A stretch of 64,000 nucleotides of DNA, taken from Ziziphus jujuba. Taxonomy: Eukaryota > Streptophyta > Magnoliopsida > Rosales > Rhamnaceae. Position numbers and translations under genes: made by a program. The notes below the pieces were generated by a model, which saw only the letters and a program-made list of their open reading frames with translations, did not search any database and was not told where the DNA came from. Below, in pieces: positions 49,299 through 63,110 of this stretch; the first letter of the stretch is position 1, and the number at the start of each line of letters is the position of its first letter. The stretch spans positions 33,688,501 through 33,752,500 of the forward strand of contig NC_083382.1 of the NCBI RefSeq assembly GCF_031755915.1, in the 5' to 3' direction.

Positions 49299-49662
49299 AC
49301 ACTGTCAAAGACTATGTGCATATTAACTACCATGTGTGGTGATCTAAAAAAGCCAATTAGATTTTGCGTGATCAAATTTGGACAATGGGCAACTTTGACG
49401 TCCAACTAGACTACCAAAAAACAAGTAGAATTGTTAATCTCTATACATAGGTCGAATTCCATATCCTCTGCCTTTTAGATTGATATTTACGTATTTGTTA
49501 CAATAATCAAATTGCTAGTTATCATCAAAACCACGTTCCAAAAAACAAAAGAAAAAAGAAAAAAGAACAGGCATATCTTTCTCTTTTTTCCATATACAAA
49601 CAAGAAAAACTATCTATTCCAAAACTGGAGAAAAAACTTGTGACACCAAAACAGTACCCATG
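49299..49662. other. short intergenic region with copia TSD copy 2
   Basis: It begins with ACACT (49299-49303), the second target duplication of the copia element. The rest is probably the 3'-UTR of the kinase gene; nothing else is seen. Confidence 0.55.
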
Positions 49663-52600
49663 TCAAGTACATTTTGAATTCTCTACTATTTTAATTTGTG
49701 CTTCTGGAATCTGGCTGATCACAGTCAGACCAGTTTTTTCAGCAGAAACTTCCACAGGAACCTGCAAGGGCTCCAAGGAGTCCACGATGTCTCTCATTAG
49801 AGGCCTGGCTTTTGGGTTTCGGTTCAAGCAATGGTAAGCCAACATGGCTGCCTTGTGAACTCCTTTTATAGGATAATCTCCCTCCAGTCTTGGATCCACA
49901 ATATTCAGAAATTTCTTCTTCTCTTTAAGCAGAGGAAGAGCCCAATCTGTGAGGTTTTGCTCCCGAGCTGGTCTCAACTTGTCCAAAGATTTTCTTCCCG
50001 TCAAAAGCTCAAGAAGAACAACACCAAAGCTGTAAACATCACTTCTAGGAGTTAAATGGCCTGCACAGCGATAGATTGTGATTATGTTAGTCTGGATTTT
50101 ATTACATCCAACAGCATGAAATCATTCATTTACACAAAATCTAAATGACCAAATTGTTTGAATGTCAGAAATGTTGAACAATGGGAAAATCATTCAATCT
50201 AAATATGATCTGAAAGGCCTTTTGTTTAGGAATGACTTACCAGTCATGATGTACTCTGGTGCAGCATATCCATATGTCCCCATTATGCGTGTAGAAACAT
50301 GAGATTTGTCACCTACTGGTCCGTCTTTTGCAAGGCCAAAGTCAGAGAGCTTTGCATTGTAGTCCTGTTTCAGGCATTGAAAAGAAACTGCACTAGTAAG
50401 TACAAACCATAGAAATGGCATTAAATTATAGTCCTGATTTCATTTTTTTGCTCAAGTGGTAAATTTGAAAGGTGTTATACACATCTTTTTTCATGCTGGA
50501 TTTGTCCTCAACAAATTATTAGCTATATGCCCTTGGTAGTATAGTTTCTGAGCAATGCATGAAGAGTACTAGTCCTACCATAATTACCAATGTAATTGTC
50601 ATAATACAAGAGTAGATAATTCCTTCTTTTATGTTATTCAACAAATTCAAGTGAATTAGTTGATTTTCATTTTTAAGTGAAGATATAGAGCAACTAACCA
50701 GGTCCAGCAGAATATTAGATGTCTTAAAATCACGATAGATGACAGGTTGCTCAGCTTCGTGAAGGAAGGCAAGTCCTTTTGCAGCACCAAGTGCAATCTT
50801 CATTCTTATGGACCAAGGCATGGGAAGCAATACTCCTGCAAACATGAAGCAAATATCTACATTAACACAATCAAAATCTAAAGGAATTTGTTAACATAGT
50901 AGCATATAGAATCTGGAAACATTCTATATGGAAACAACATGTTTCTTTTCAGATCACATTCTCTAAATAACTCCAATTTTCAGTTTTGTACCCAAAAATA
51001 AATAAATAAATAAGAAGAAGAAGAAAGTTTGAGATATTATCTTATGCACTTTCAAAACCAAAAATTCATTTCTCCTATGATTTTGCTTCTAGTTGAATGA
51101 CCATCTATTCAACACTTAGTTCTATCTTCCAGCAAACCTTTACATTTTGATGGCATGTAAACAAGATGCTAGACATCGCCATGGATCATTGCTTTCAAAC
51201 CCTTACACGTAAAACAATCAATATTGTAATATGGTAAGCCTACACCATGCAATGTTATTAAACAAATTTTCATATCCTATAGCCTGGGTTACAGAAATTG
51301 ATGTTGGAAAGGAGAAGTCACGAGAGGATAAATATGTTAAGAGGCTTAAATGGCAAGGAAACTGACCTTTCTCAAACTGTTTTTCCTTTTCAATTATTAC
51401 ATTGTTAAAATTATTAATAAGAATACAAAGGAAAAATAGAATGGAATGCTTACTTGAGAATAAATTGTTTTCCACGCTACCCCGAGCCATGTACTCATAT
51501 ATTAATACCCGATGTTCATCTTCACAGCAATAACCGATCAGTTTTACCAAGTTTGGATGGGAAAGCTGCCCCAAAAATATGACTTCTGCCTAGAAATGCA
51601 GAAAGCTATAAATGAATCTGATAAAGGTTATAAAATTATCTATAGCGAGAAAGAGAGAGATTATACATAGAGCAAGCTAGTGATCTTTTCTAATTTTCGT
51701 TAAATATCTTTTTAAGGACTAATAAATAGAATGTTAAGGTACCAGCCATTCTCTGTGTCCTTGATAACTATTATCTCCATCATGAACCTTTACAGCCACT
51801 TGAAGAGGTGGAAGACCCTCTCTTAAGTCCTCAGTGATGAAACCTTTATAAACACTTCCAAATCCTCCACCACCCAACATGTGGTCTTGCCTAAAATTTC
51901 CAGTCATTATCTTTAATTCACTGAATGTGAATGCAATCAATGGATTTGCTGCTGAATCACGACGAAGCTTCTCAACTTCTTCAGGATTAGATGGTAACTT
52001 ACTATCATCATTTCTAGGTTTCGCTGAGGGGCTCTGATCTTTTGGAGACTCTGAAAAGTAAAATGAGAGAGCAAAAATCACATATCTGACAAACAGATGA
52101 GAATAAGTGAATTTGTTCTTTCATGGTGAAAACCAATCCCATACGGAGTACTAAAGACGATTGAAATTATTGCTTTAGAAAGTAAAAACAAAATTAGAAG
52201 CACTAGGTGGCATTTGGTAACGCATTGGTTTTTTATTTTTTATTTTTTTTCCTACTCAATTATGTGAAATTTAGTCCCTTCAAATGTCTGTAAGCGTTAG
52301 CGGTAGTTAGGTAGTTGGGCATCTCAATTAACTACAAGCATAAGGGGGAAAAGCTTAAACACAAAAGTGAAAACCATTTGCAATTGTGTTGGTTAATTTT
52401 ATTTTGTACAGGCTTATAGTTATTTGAAATACCTAGTAAACACTAACTTTTACTTAGATTAACAAACATTAGAAGTAAGCAAATTACAAACAATTAGATA
52501 ATAAAAACAAAAAACCAAACTCGGTAGTTTATTTTTGTTTCAGTTGTAATTTGAAAGGAGGACATGCTTGAAAATACTACTGAATTCATTCTATATGAGT

Positions 52601-53465
52601 AGTTATACAAAGAGAAGGGGGGGAAAAAAAAAGATGCGACTTTAAGTCAACTTCATGATCTCGAATCCATATGGACTATGACAAGTCTAAAAAACTAAAA
52701 ATTTACTGTTAAACCAATAACGGAAAAGAAAGGAAAAGAATGTGAAGATACCTGTTAAAAAGGGTTAAAGAAAAGTTAAACTTTTAAGCAAAGGATAAAA
52801 TCTCTTGAAGAGTCAACAGAAATTAAGATAAGAATCAACGCACTATGTCGAGGAGGTTCCACTACACACAGAGGAAAAGTAAGTGGATCACCTTTTTGAG
52901 TTGTCAAATACAAAAAAGTGTAAAAAAAATGTATATCTTCTTTGTTTTTCTCCATTTCTGATTGCAGAAGATTAGAAGAACCTAAACTGCATCCTGATAT
53001 TTGCAAGACCTTTTAACTTTACAATAATTACCAATGAAAAAAACCAGGAAAAGTAAAATAAAAAGCTAAAGCAGAGCAAAGGAATATAACCTTTTAATCT
53101 TATATTTTGTAATTTTATTAAAATTATGAATTTCACTCTCAATTTCATAAAAGGTTCTACATCAATTGAGATTATGAATTATACATTGAGCTTCTTGAAC
53201 ATTATAATCCACCCATAATACGAGAAGATCAAACACAGATAAAAATCATTTGCATCATAGTTTAATCTTAATCTCAATCTACTGAAAGAAAGAAATAAAG
53301 AAAGAAAGAAAGGAATAACAGAAATACAAACCGAATAACAATCACAGATTGAAGACTCATCGAAAAAAATAAAAATAAAAAATAAGAACATTTAAACCAA
53401 CCTGACTTCCCATTGGATGAGACTCTATAAACTGAAGGCTCCAACCTGCACCAGCAATTCCCCAT
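49663..53465 (-). CDS. PBL16: receptor-like cytoplasmic kinase, RLCK-VII (PBL16-like), 388 aa
   Basis: It is a Ser/Thr kinase expected at the inner plasma membrane, downstream of receptor kinases. Six phase-consistent exons: 53465-53402, 52050-51743, 51589-51454, 50835-50699, 50364-50241 and 50060-49663. The N-terminus MGNCWCR carries N-myristoylation (Gly2) and palmitoylation (Cys4/6) sites. The kinase domain shows the Gly loop [12 protein letters not shown] (about 80-91), VAVKV with the ATP lysine, [13 protein letters not shown] (Tyr in place of His of HRD, normal in this subfamily), SDFGLAK, and activation segment [15 protein letters not shown]. The [18 protein letters not shown] stretch and the tail ([20 protein letters not shown]) recall Arabidopsis PBL16. 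I chose the ATG at 53465 over an upstream in-frame ATG because MGNC gives the lipidation signal. Intron 1 is 1.35 kb. Confidence 0.93.
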
Positions 53466-53913
53466 TATACCATAACCAGAAACAAACCCAAACTCCACGT
53501 CCTCAACAACCCTCCATCACCACAGCCAAAGTTTCTTCACTCTTTAAGAAAGAGTTGGAGAGTAAGAAAAATGAAATGGAAAAAGAAAAAACACACACAC
53601 ACACACACTCTTTTTATTTTTAAATTTTAATTTTATGAAATGGGTTTTATGAGAAAAAGGGCAAATTTTGGTTTGTGGGTGCAAATGTTATGAATTAGAG
53701 AAGAAGTAAAAGAGATTTCTTGATGGTAATGATGGGGGTTGGGGTGGGGGAGTTGAGGTGGGTGATGGTTCTTGGCCATGGCGGAAATGGGCCCACAGAG
53801 TCGGGCTTTTGTTGGGATTCTAAATATGCGTTTGCGCATTTTCTTCTTCTTAGTGCGCATAGAAAATGCAATATATCCCCGCCAATCCTTTTCCATCATT
53901 CTCCAACTCGACA

Positions 53914-53951
<38 letters not shown>

Positions 53952-56171
53952 CTTGCGTTTGCACTTTGCAGCTATTTTTTCCGTAGTTCCCACTCTCCCA
54001 CCCCTGGCTTGAAAGTTGTACCTTTTTATTTATATATTTTTGTGTGAATTAAGTTGCACCCAATTGCGGGAAGCTTACAACCACCTTACCTAATGTTATA
54101 TGTATAATATATATAAAAACATAAGTGTATATATGAAAATGAATAACATCTAAGAGCATCCTGAAAGACTTTTTTAGTTTTTATAAATTTTTTATTTTAA
54201 AGAGTTAATTTTTAAAAATAAATTTTAATCTATTTTGTATTTTAATTCTTTAAAATACATTAGTAGTTTAACACTTCAAAGACATATTTTTTATATTTTA
54301 TATTATATTAATATATTTTAATTACTATTTATTGTCAAAAATAAAAAATAAAAAAAAAATATACATACCAATAAATATTTATCGATAAAATAAAAATAAA
54401 AAATGATATAAAAAATATTGTTGGAAAATTTTTAAAAGTTTTATTATTTATGTTTAAATATGTTCTTTATTGTATAAAAGATGTTTTTTATTTTTAAAGA
54501 GTTTCTTAAATATATTCTAAATGGATACATTTTTTCCTATGATTTATCTAGTATGTAAATGTCTTCAGAGTCTCATACATAGGGAGGCTTAATTGTCTCA
54601 GAAGCAAAAGATTAATTTTTTTTTTTTTTGGGTAAATAAGCAAAAGATCATCTGATTTTCTTTTTTGTCTACCAATTAATCATGAGAACTGGTGTACACA
54701 GTTTGTATCACGATAGTATCTCCCATTTCAGTTAATTTGACATTATTTATTGCTAAAAATAATATTTTTACTTCAACTGTTTTATTTTCTTTTTATCTCC
54801 TTCAAGTTGAGAAATTTTTTTGGCAGCTTTTATTTGTATAATTTCTATCAATACAAATTAAGTGTGTCGAATTTTTATATGACGAAAGGGTAATTAAGAA
54901 AATCAACATATATATTTTATAAAGAGTAAAGTTATGCTCTTGACTTTTAAGAGTTTATTTTAGTTTCGTCATTCTCAATAAAAAAAGAAACGAAAAGCAA
55001 GCGTATTGCGGTGATGCGCGGAGTGGGAGATGGTACGATGATACATAATGTGGCCAATAAACATCATGGCATTGACCAAGGAGGTAGAGCAATAGCATAT
55101 ATATATATATAAATATTTATATGTGTGTATGCTTATATATATGAGCTTATTGCTAATCTCAAATCTGTGCATTAAATTCAAACTCAGTCCATTATTAATT
55201 AATTACCTCCCTTTCAACCTTAAATATACTTCTCTTCCATACCCACTTGCAGATATGGACATTCTGTTGAAAATGACTCTATCCGTCACCGATAGTGGAG
55301 ACTAATGTTTCGATATTGCCCCTTCACTTTTTATTTTTATTTATTTATTTATTTTTTTTTTTTGTGTGTATGTGTGTGTGTGCGCGAGCAGGTACTCAAG
55401 TTTACTCGAAGCTCTTTTTTTTTTTTTTTAAATGAATGTTTTGGAATTGCTCACTTGATGCCAACTATATGTGAACAGAAAATATAAAATAAATTAGCAG
55501 TGTTACATAATCAGCATCAATATTTTATATACGAAAATCTATGTTCGATGTTTTGGTAGAATTTTGTTTTGTTTTTCCTTTTTTGCTAAGACTAGGTAAG
55601 TATGTTTTGATAGAATATGTGTGCAAAGAATTACTCCAAAAAAATAGTAATTAATTATATAGTGATATATTAAACAAAAGTTGATTAATTATAGCTCACA
55701 TAATTGCATTAATGGTTTTACTGATAATTAAATTCTATACTGAATATGTTTATAACTTAAGCTTTTACTTAATCTGAAGAATGATGAAAAGCCACGCAAT
55801 TATGAATCTATTAATTAATGGTCTACGACGAAACTATAATGTTGGTGTATGACGTCTCTCTAATATTGTATGGTCTTCGATCGGCTGCGTGATGAACAAT
55901 TTTTTGTTCTTAAAGGATAAGAAAATTAAGTTGCTTTTTTCTCTGCAATGAATAAATTGGAATGCATGTGGGTTACTTAATCATATATATACAGGAAAAT
56001 AAATATGATCAGTACTAAATCAACTCAACTTATATATATAGATATATGTCCAATTTATGTATTTATATATAAATATCATGTATTATATATTATATAGTCA
56101 GAGAAATGTTTTACTGGTTTTATGGATTGTCGGGCTATGTAATATGTCCCACGGTGCCAGATACATAACAA

Positions 56172-56216
<45 letters not shown>

Positions 56217-58935
56217 ATATCCTCTCATTGGAAGTCTACTAATAAGTAAAAGCAATTTAATTAGGTCTAGTTGTCTTATGGGCCCAAAACCCAGTATGTG
56301 TATATTCCTTCCTAATTATTTCTTCTTCTTTTTCTTTTTCTTTTTTCTTCCCCCTTTTTTTGTAGAATCCTAATTATTTGTTTAATTGTAATAATTCTCA
56401 CAAGGTAACCTTGAAGGTTACCACAGTGACATAATCATATACATATATAAAAGTGAAAGAAAGCTGACAGCCCACACATTTAGATAAATTATTGTCTTCT
56501 ACAGATAATTATGGGTAATATAATTAGTGAGGAAACTGTGCAGATAATTGGAGAATTATAAAAGAGGTATATGTGTTGTTAATCATAGTACTTTATACAT
56601 CCATATAATTAATTTTCTTTTTCTCAAAAATCCATTTAATTAATGTCAATGTAACTCAATAATTAGTCATAGTCAATGCAAAAAATAAATAAAAAAGAAA
56701 CAAAACAGAATAATCATAGTTAAGATATATATATATATATATATACATTGTGGTGTACCTATATCATCCATACTATTAATTAATATTACTGTAATCAAGC
56801 ACTTTTCACTAATTATAAAATGTTGAATATACATTTACAAACATAAATAAAAAACAATTATTGCAATATATATTTGTGTGTATATATATATATATATATC
56901 AAAAATTAATTTTATGATTAATCATGATATATTATTATTTTCAACCTATGAAAACTGCTGTTCCCCAATTCATGAATGCTTTAATGCGACTTAATTTGGC
57001 CCCACCTTTGCAAAGATGACAGAGCAAGCTAATGAATTAATTATCTGAAGTACCAGAGCACACATCATCCAGTTAACTTCAACCTGGGCAAAAGGGTAAT
57101 TTTATTTCGTGATTTTATGGACCATGCTTACATATTGGTTGAATCGATCACTAAAAGCCATGCAAATACTATAATAAGAGGTCCTACTATCTCATGACAA
57201 CCAAATGCCAGCGATGGAAAATTTAAGATCTTAATGACTTTTTCAAAAACAAAATATGTACATATACCTTCTTCTTCTTCTTCTTCTTCTTCTTCTTCTT
57301 CATGACATGCCTAGCTATATATATATATTCAAATTTCAATCGATTCTACCTAGCTAGGTAAGTGTGACAGGCACTTGATAATATTAAGTCTTTACTTACA
57401 GGTTATGCATATATTGTGCGCTTAGAAACACTTCGCAGCTATATATGTTACTAACACTGAATATAGCGAACGGTTAGTCGTTGATGTCTACATGTTATTT
57501 AGTACATTTCTTCTCCTAGATATGACGTATTTCCTTTACCACTTGAAAACGAAATTCATGATACCGCTACATGTCATTAATTTGTAAAAACTTTACAAAT
57601 AATACCCTTTAATATATATATATATATAACAACAAACAATTCTCCATTTTATACACATTAAAATAGATACTATAGGCCTAGAATGTGATTGGAATTCAAC
57701 CAAATAATTAAGGTAAATCCCAATTTGGATGATAGATTATGTTGCACTTGAAATTACTGCTTACCAAAGCAAACTAGATGTATGCTTTATTTCAATCATA
57801 TTATTGTATATGATGCATATGAAGATGCCATAATTGATTGCTACTGAATTTGGAATGCATATTCTAAAGCAAGTTTTGAAGATTCATGTAGAAGAATACA
57901 AAATGATGTGAAGGTGCAAGCTTATATAAAATTAAAACTTACCTCAAAAGTTAAGCTCTTAGTTATAATTCTCAAATTACGCAACACGAATAGACACAAA
58001 TTACGCAATGTACGCGTTAAGAAAAATTCATCCAACAATGATTAAGTTGATTAAGCATAAGTTGCTTATTGTGGAGAAATTTGTGTTTTTTTTTTTTTTT
58101 TTTAAATACAATAAGGATAACATACAGATAACAGATTAATAATGCCCTACCTATATGCTTGCTTTAGTCCTCTACTTGTAACATAGGGCATAATCATACT
58201 TCATACATTAGATTTTGTTCAATCTATATGTGGTGAATGTAATATAGAATGAGCTATTAGTATATGCTTTAGATTACTATACTCAAGTAGTATGTGCTTC
58301 AGAAAGTAGAATGAAATCCACCAGTTAAACTATTGGTAGTGCTTATTTATGTTAAGGACGAATGAATGTGTAGATGATATATGATGCATTACTATTAATG
58401 TAAGAGCAAGACCATTGATTTGGTTATTGCCTGGTAAAGAACATTAAGATTGTAGTGCAGTTTAGGTTGATCACTGGTTAACTAGTTAGTTAATTCCAAG
58501 ATACAAGAGAGACTAAAATGCTTTTATCTAAAAGAATGGTGAAGATGATCACATGCATATAAATATCTTTAATTCTTAGGTAGGTAGCTAGCAAATCTAG
58601 TGGGTTTCATTAGAAGGATGGGAGGAACTATACTGGAAGTGCATGTGTAAATGTAGTAGTAGTCTTTGGATGCCACTCTACCTAAGGTATAGACATTGGT
58701 ATAATTTTTTATATACCTATAATTAGGAAGCATAGAGGGAGAGAGTAAATGCTCTCCGTCATTCTTAATTTAATTTTGTCAACTAATTATAGCTAGCTTG
58801 GAATAGAAAATATCATCATGGACAATGTATATGTCAGTCAGTGTGTCTTGCAGCCTTGAAAGTCTTGAAGTTCACGCACTATAACCATTCCCACTTGGAA
58901 ATCATAAATAATCAACGTTTTACTACAACACCACT
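53466..58935. other. AT-rich intergenic region, no gene seen
   Basis: About 5.5 kb without a convincing coding region. The first 500 bp are the kinase promoter and leader, with (CA)n at 53591-53608 and (CT)n at 53918-53945. Further on are many (TA)n tracts (for example 56166-56213, 56725-56745, 56882-56899) and a (CTT)n tract at about 57270-57300. Single-base and dinucleotide runs dominate. I looked for tRNA-like or transposon ends and saw none. Confidence 0.55.
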
Positions 58936-58946
58936 ACTATATAAAC
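58936..58946 (+). promoter_or_regulatory. TATA box of the subtilase gene
   Basis: CTATATAAACC lies about 40 bp upstream of the ATG at 58985, so the 5'-UTR must be very short (10-20 nt) if this box is used. Confidence 0.65.
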
Positions 58947-58984
58947 CCGACCACCCATGTGTGGTTCATCCACGGGAGTCGAAA

Positions 58985-59764
58985 ATGGCAACTATCATCA
59001 GTCTTCAATATTTTTGGGGCCTATTACTGCTCTCACTTTCACTTTATGTTACTCGCTCCACCCCTGCCAAAACTCCTTGTGTAACATTTTTTTTTTTTTT
59101 TTAAAGTGCTATCTTACTTTTTTTTTTCTTTTTTTCTGGTTCTATATATTATCTCTTTTTGTAATTATCATGTCATCTATATATATATATATATACATAT
59201 ATGTACATCTTGATGGATGATTTATCGATTTGTTTTTCTTGTGTGTGCGATGGATGGATGATCCAGGTTTATATTGTCTATCTGGGGATGAATCATATTC
59301 GTGATCCTATGCTCACTTCAGACTACCATGTTCAACTTCTATCTAAAGTCTTTCTAAGGTTAATTAACTAATTAGCTACTTTTATTAATTCATATATATA
59401 TATATATACATATATGTTGTAGCTAGCTAGATCCAATTATAATGCATGTCAAGATGGAGTTGTGGTCAATTAACACGTACTCACGTACTTACATATATAC
59501 ATATATATACACACACACCACTTAGAAACACAGAGTCGCAAAATATTTCTGTTCAATTAATTTATTACGTATGTGCTTTAATTTGTTGTAGTGAAGAAGA
59601 TGCAAAGCAAGCCATGGTGTATAGCTACAAGCATAGTTTCTCAGGGTTTTCAGCAATGCTCGATTCAACCCAAGCATCCGCTTTAGCTAGTAATATAAAT
59701 ATTTGTGTGTGTGTGTGTGTGTGTGTGCGTGTGTGTGGTGTTTTTTTTTTATAAATATTTTTTC

Positions 59765-59799
<35 letters not shown>

Positions 59800-60300
59800 A
59801 TTAGCTATAGGCTAATTTATTCTTTAAGAGTCATGATGAAATATTTGGAATATATATATATATATATATATATGTATCGACAGAAGATTAATAAAATAAA
59901 ATAATTAGGGCTGTTTTTTTAATTAAATAGTTTTTATGCAGAGAGGAAAGAAGTAATATCAGTGTTTAAAAGCAAGACGCTGCATTTGCACACAACAAGG
60001 AGTTGGGACTTCCTGGGACTTACCTTAGGCCATATGGCCACGCCTACGCCCAGCAATAACAACATCACCAATAATAATAATATGGCCTACATTTATGGTG
60101 ATGATGTTGTAGTTGGGATCATTGATTCAGGTGTTCGATTAATTTAATTTCGAAATATATTATTCTCCAATATAATTACCAGCTAACTAGTATATAATGA
60201 TTAAGTGGAATTATTATATTATAACTATATATATATATATAGTGCATGCAGTAATTAATTAATTAATCAAGAAGGCATGCATATGCATGATGCATATGTA

Positions 60301-60335
<35 letters not shown>

Positions 60336-61751
60336 ATATAAGCAGGTATATGGCCGGAATCTCGTAGCTTTAGGGAAGATGGTGGGATGAAGCCTATCCC
60401 ATGGAGCTGGAAAGGAAGGTGTTGTAAAGGAGAAATGTTTGAGCCAGAGAAAGCGTGCAACCGCAAGTTAATCGGCGCTCGTTACTACTTGGAAGGGTTC
60501 GAAAGAAGATACGGGCCACTCAACCGCAGCGGGAATCCGGAATACCGATCGGCCAGAGATTTCCTGGGCCACGGGACCCACACGGCGTCAACAGCAGTGG
60601 GATCCGTAGTAGATGAAGCAATCAGTTTCATGGGGTCACTGGGGAAGGGAATTGCAAGAGGGGGTGCTCCAAGGGCTCGTCTCGCAGTGTACAAAGCCTG
60701 CTGGGGGAAGGATTACGAATCCATATGCAACGAAGCTGACGTCATTGCAGCTTTTGATGATGCTCTCTACGATGGGGTGCATGTCATCTCCGCTTCCATC
60801 GGTGTCACTCCCCCATTACGGCCCTTTTTTAATTCCAGCACTGCCATCGGCTCCTTCCATGCAGCCCAGCTGGGAGTTTCTGTGGTCTTCTCCGCCGGGA
60901 ATGATGGATCCGATCCAGGTCTTGTCACCAATGTTGCGCCTTGGTCCATTTCTGTCGCTGCTTCCTCTATTGATCGAATGTTTTCTACTTCCATTATTCT
61001 CCCAGATACCAATCTTTCCTTCCTGGTGCGCATATCTATATATATATATATATATATATTATTTATATCTTATGTGCTTTTTATCTGGAATTAATTGAGT
61101 AATTGGTTGGACAGGGAGAAAGTTTTATCACCTCACCTATTAAAGCCAAATTGGCGGATGCATATCCCTATTTTTTCAATTCGTACGTTCCACCACCACC
61201 ACCACCACATACACTACATACAAGTCATCATGAATTAATATTCCAATTAATATTCAAATCGGAATATGCATGCAGGATTTGCAGGGCCAGTAACCGGAGA
61301 AATGTATCAAAAACAGCGGAGGGTAAAGTGATAATATGCTTCTCCACTGCCGGACAAGTGAATGTTGAGGAGGCAGAAGAAGCAGCGAGGAATGCTAGCG
61401 CATTGGCTTTGATCTTCGTGGAACCCACCGTCAAGCTCACTCTAGTTGATACAATCCCCACTCTTCATCTCAACATTCAACAGGGAACTCTACTTAGGAA
61501 CTTTCTTGTTTCTTCTCGCAAGTATATATATTCACATGCATGCGCTACAATTATTAATTAATTCAACAACATGTTTATATTAATTATTAATGGAGTTTAA
61601 ATTAATATGTATGTCGATAGGCCCCCACTAGTGCACATAGAAGCAAGTAAAACCATCATCGGCAAGTCACCGGCTCCTACTGTTGCTTTCTTCTCCTCAA
61701 GAGGCCCTAGCTCCCTTGCACCCGATATTCTCAAGGTCCTCACTACATCTG

Positions 61752-61795
<44 letters not shown>

Positions 61796-63110
61796 AGAGT
61801 TAATAGTTTTATGATGATTTATAAAACACATTAAAATTAATATTTTTTAGCGTTTTAAAAAAAAAAAATATCAATTTTACTGTGTACATATATATAACAA
61901 CATTAATATTTTTTTTTTCAAAAAGCATTCACTTTAATATAATTTGCTTTAATATAGTCTATAGTCTGCATGTGAACTATTCACATTATAAAATTTAGTT
62001 TTATATATATATATATATTTACATCTCCGAATAATACTTATTTATTTTTTTTCTTTATTATTAATTAATTTATCATTAACTCAACACATATACAGTGCAT
62101 ATGCATATATATATATATATATACATGCGTATCATATGGATTATGGGATATTATCGATATGGATGTATATATATTTATATATACATATATATATATATAA
62201 TTAATGAACCCAATAATATTTTAATATGCAGCCAGACATAAGCGCTCCAGGAGTAAACATATTGGCAGCATGGCCTGAAAATACTCCTCCAACCGTGGAT
62301 CCTAGTGACAAACGAAGAAATGTGAAGTGGAATTTTCTGTCAGGAACTTCCATGTCATGCCCGCACGTCTCCGCCATTGTTGCCCTCCTCAAATCAGCTC
62401 ATCCCCACTGGTCTCCGGCCGCCATCCGATCTGCCCTCGTCACCACCGCCTACAACACCGACAAATACTCCGTCCACCACCCCATTCTCGACTCCGCTTC
62501 CATGAAACCTTCCGATCCCTTCGACGTCGGAGCCGGCCACGTTGACCCCTTGAAAGCATTCGATCCCGGGTTGGTGTACGACATGGAAACCACCGACTAC
62601 ATTCTATTCCTCTGCCACATCGGCTACACCCAGCAGCAGATTGAAGCCATGCTAATTCTAGCCCCCTGCCCCCACCCTGACGTCACCACCACGTGTGCTG
62701 CCTCATCCACAAATCTAATATCCAACATGAATTACCCTTCCATCACCGTCACCGATCTGCGATCCCCTCGCACCCTTAAGCGCAGGGTTCGCAATGTTGG
62801 GCATAACAGGAACGCCGTTTACTTGATTTGGAGGATTGTTAAGCCTCTTGGAGTGGAGGTGGTCATAAGGCCCAGGGTTTTAGTATTCTCCTGGTTTAGG
62901 CAAGAGATTACCTACTATGTCACCCTCTACCCTATTCACAACTCTCCACCAGCAACTGGCCGAAGATGTGATTTTGGGGACATTGTTTGGTCAGATGGCT
63001 TTCATCACGTAAGGTCTCCCTTGGTTGTGTGCGTCAATAACCACCACAACCACAACGCTACTGCTCAGCAGCAGCCTCGTAATAATTTCTTGTTTCTCCA
63101 ACGCAAATGA
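58985..63110 (+). CDS. subtilisin-like serine protease (subtilase, SBT3.18-like), 820 aa
   Basis: It is a secreted endoprotease of the S8 family, expected in the cell wall. Nine phase-consistent exons: 58985-59080, 59267-59358, 59592-59689, 59942-60130, 60346-61025, 61115-61182, 61276-61521, 61621-61735 and 62232-63110. In order: a signal peptide (1-28); an I9 propeptide (VYIVYLGM to about residue 105); the peptidase domain with catalytic Asp in VVVGIIDSGIWPES, His in LGHGTHTAST and Ser in GTSMSCPHVS; a PA insertion (EGKVIICF region); and a C-terminal Fn3-like domain (NYPSITV onward). Oddities are an Asn/Thr-rich insertion (TPTPSNNNITNNNNMAY) just before the catalytic Asp and an extra His/Asn/Gln-rich tail (NNHHNHNATAQQQPRNN). 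Most introns hold (TA)n runs. The SBT3.18 resemblance is from memory. Confidence 0.93.

Noticed and set aside
53720..54047. Short plus-strand ORFs over the (CT)n tract upstream of the kinase
   Set aside because: They are driven by the microsatellite, with no conserved features. They lie in the kinase promoter/leader.
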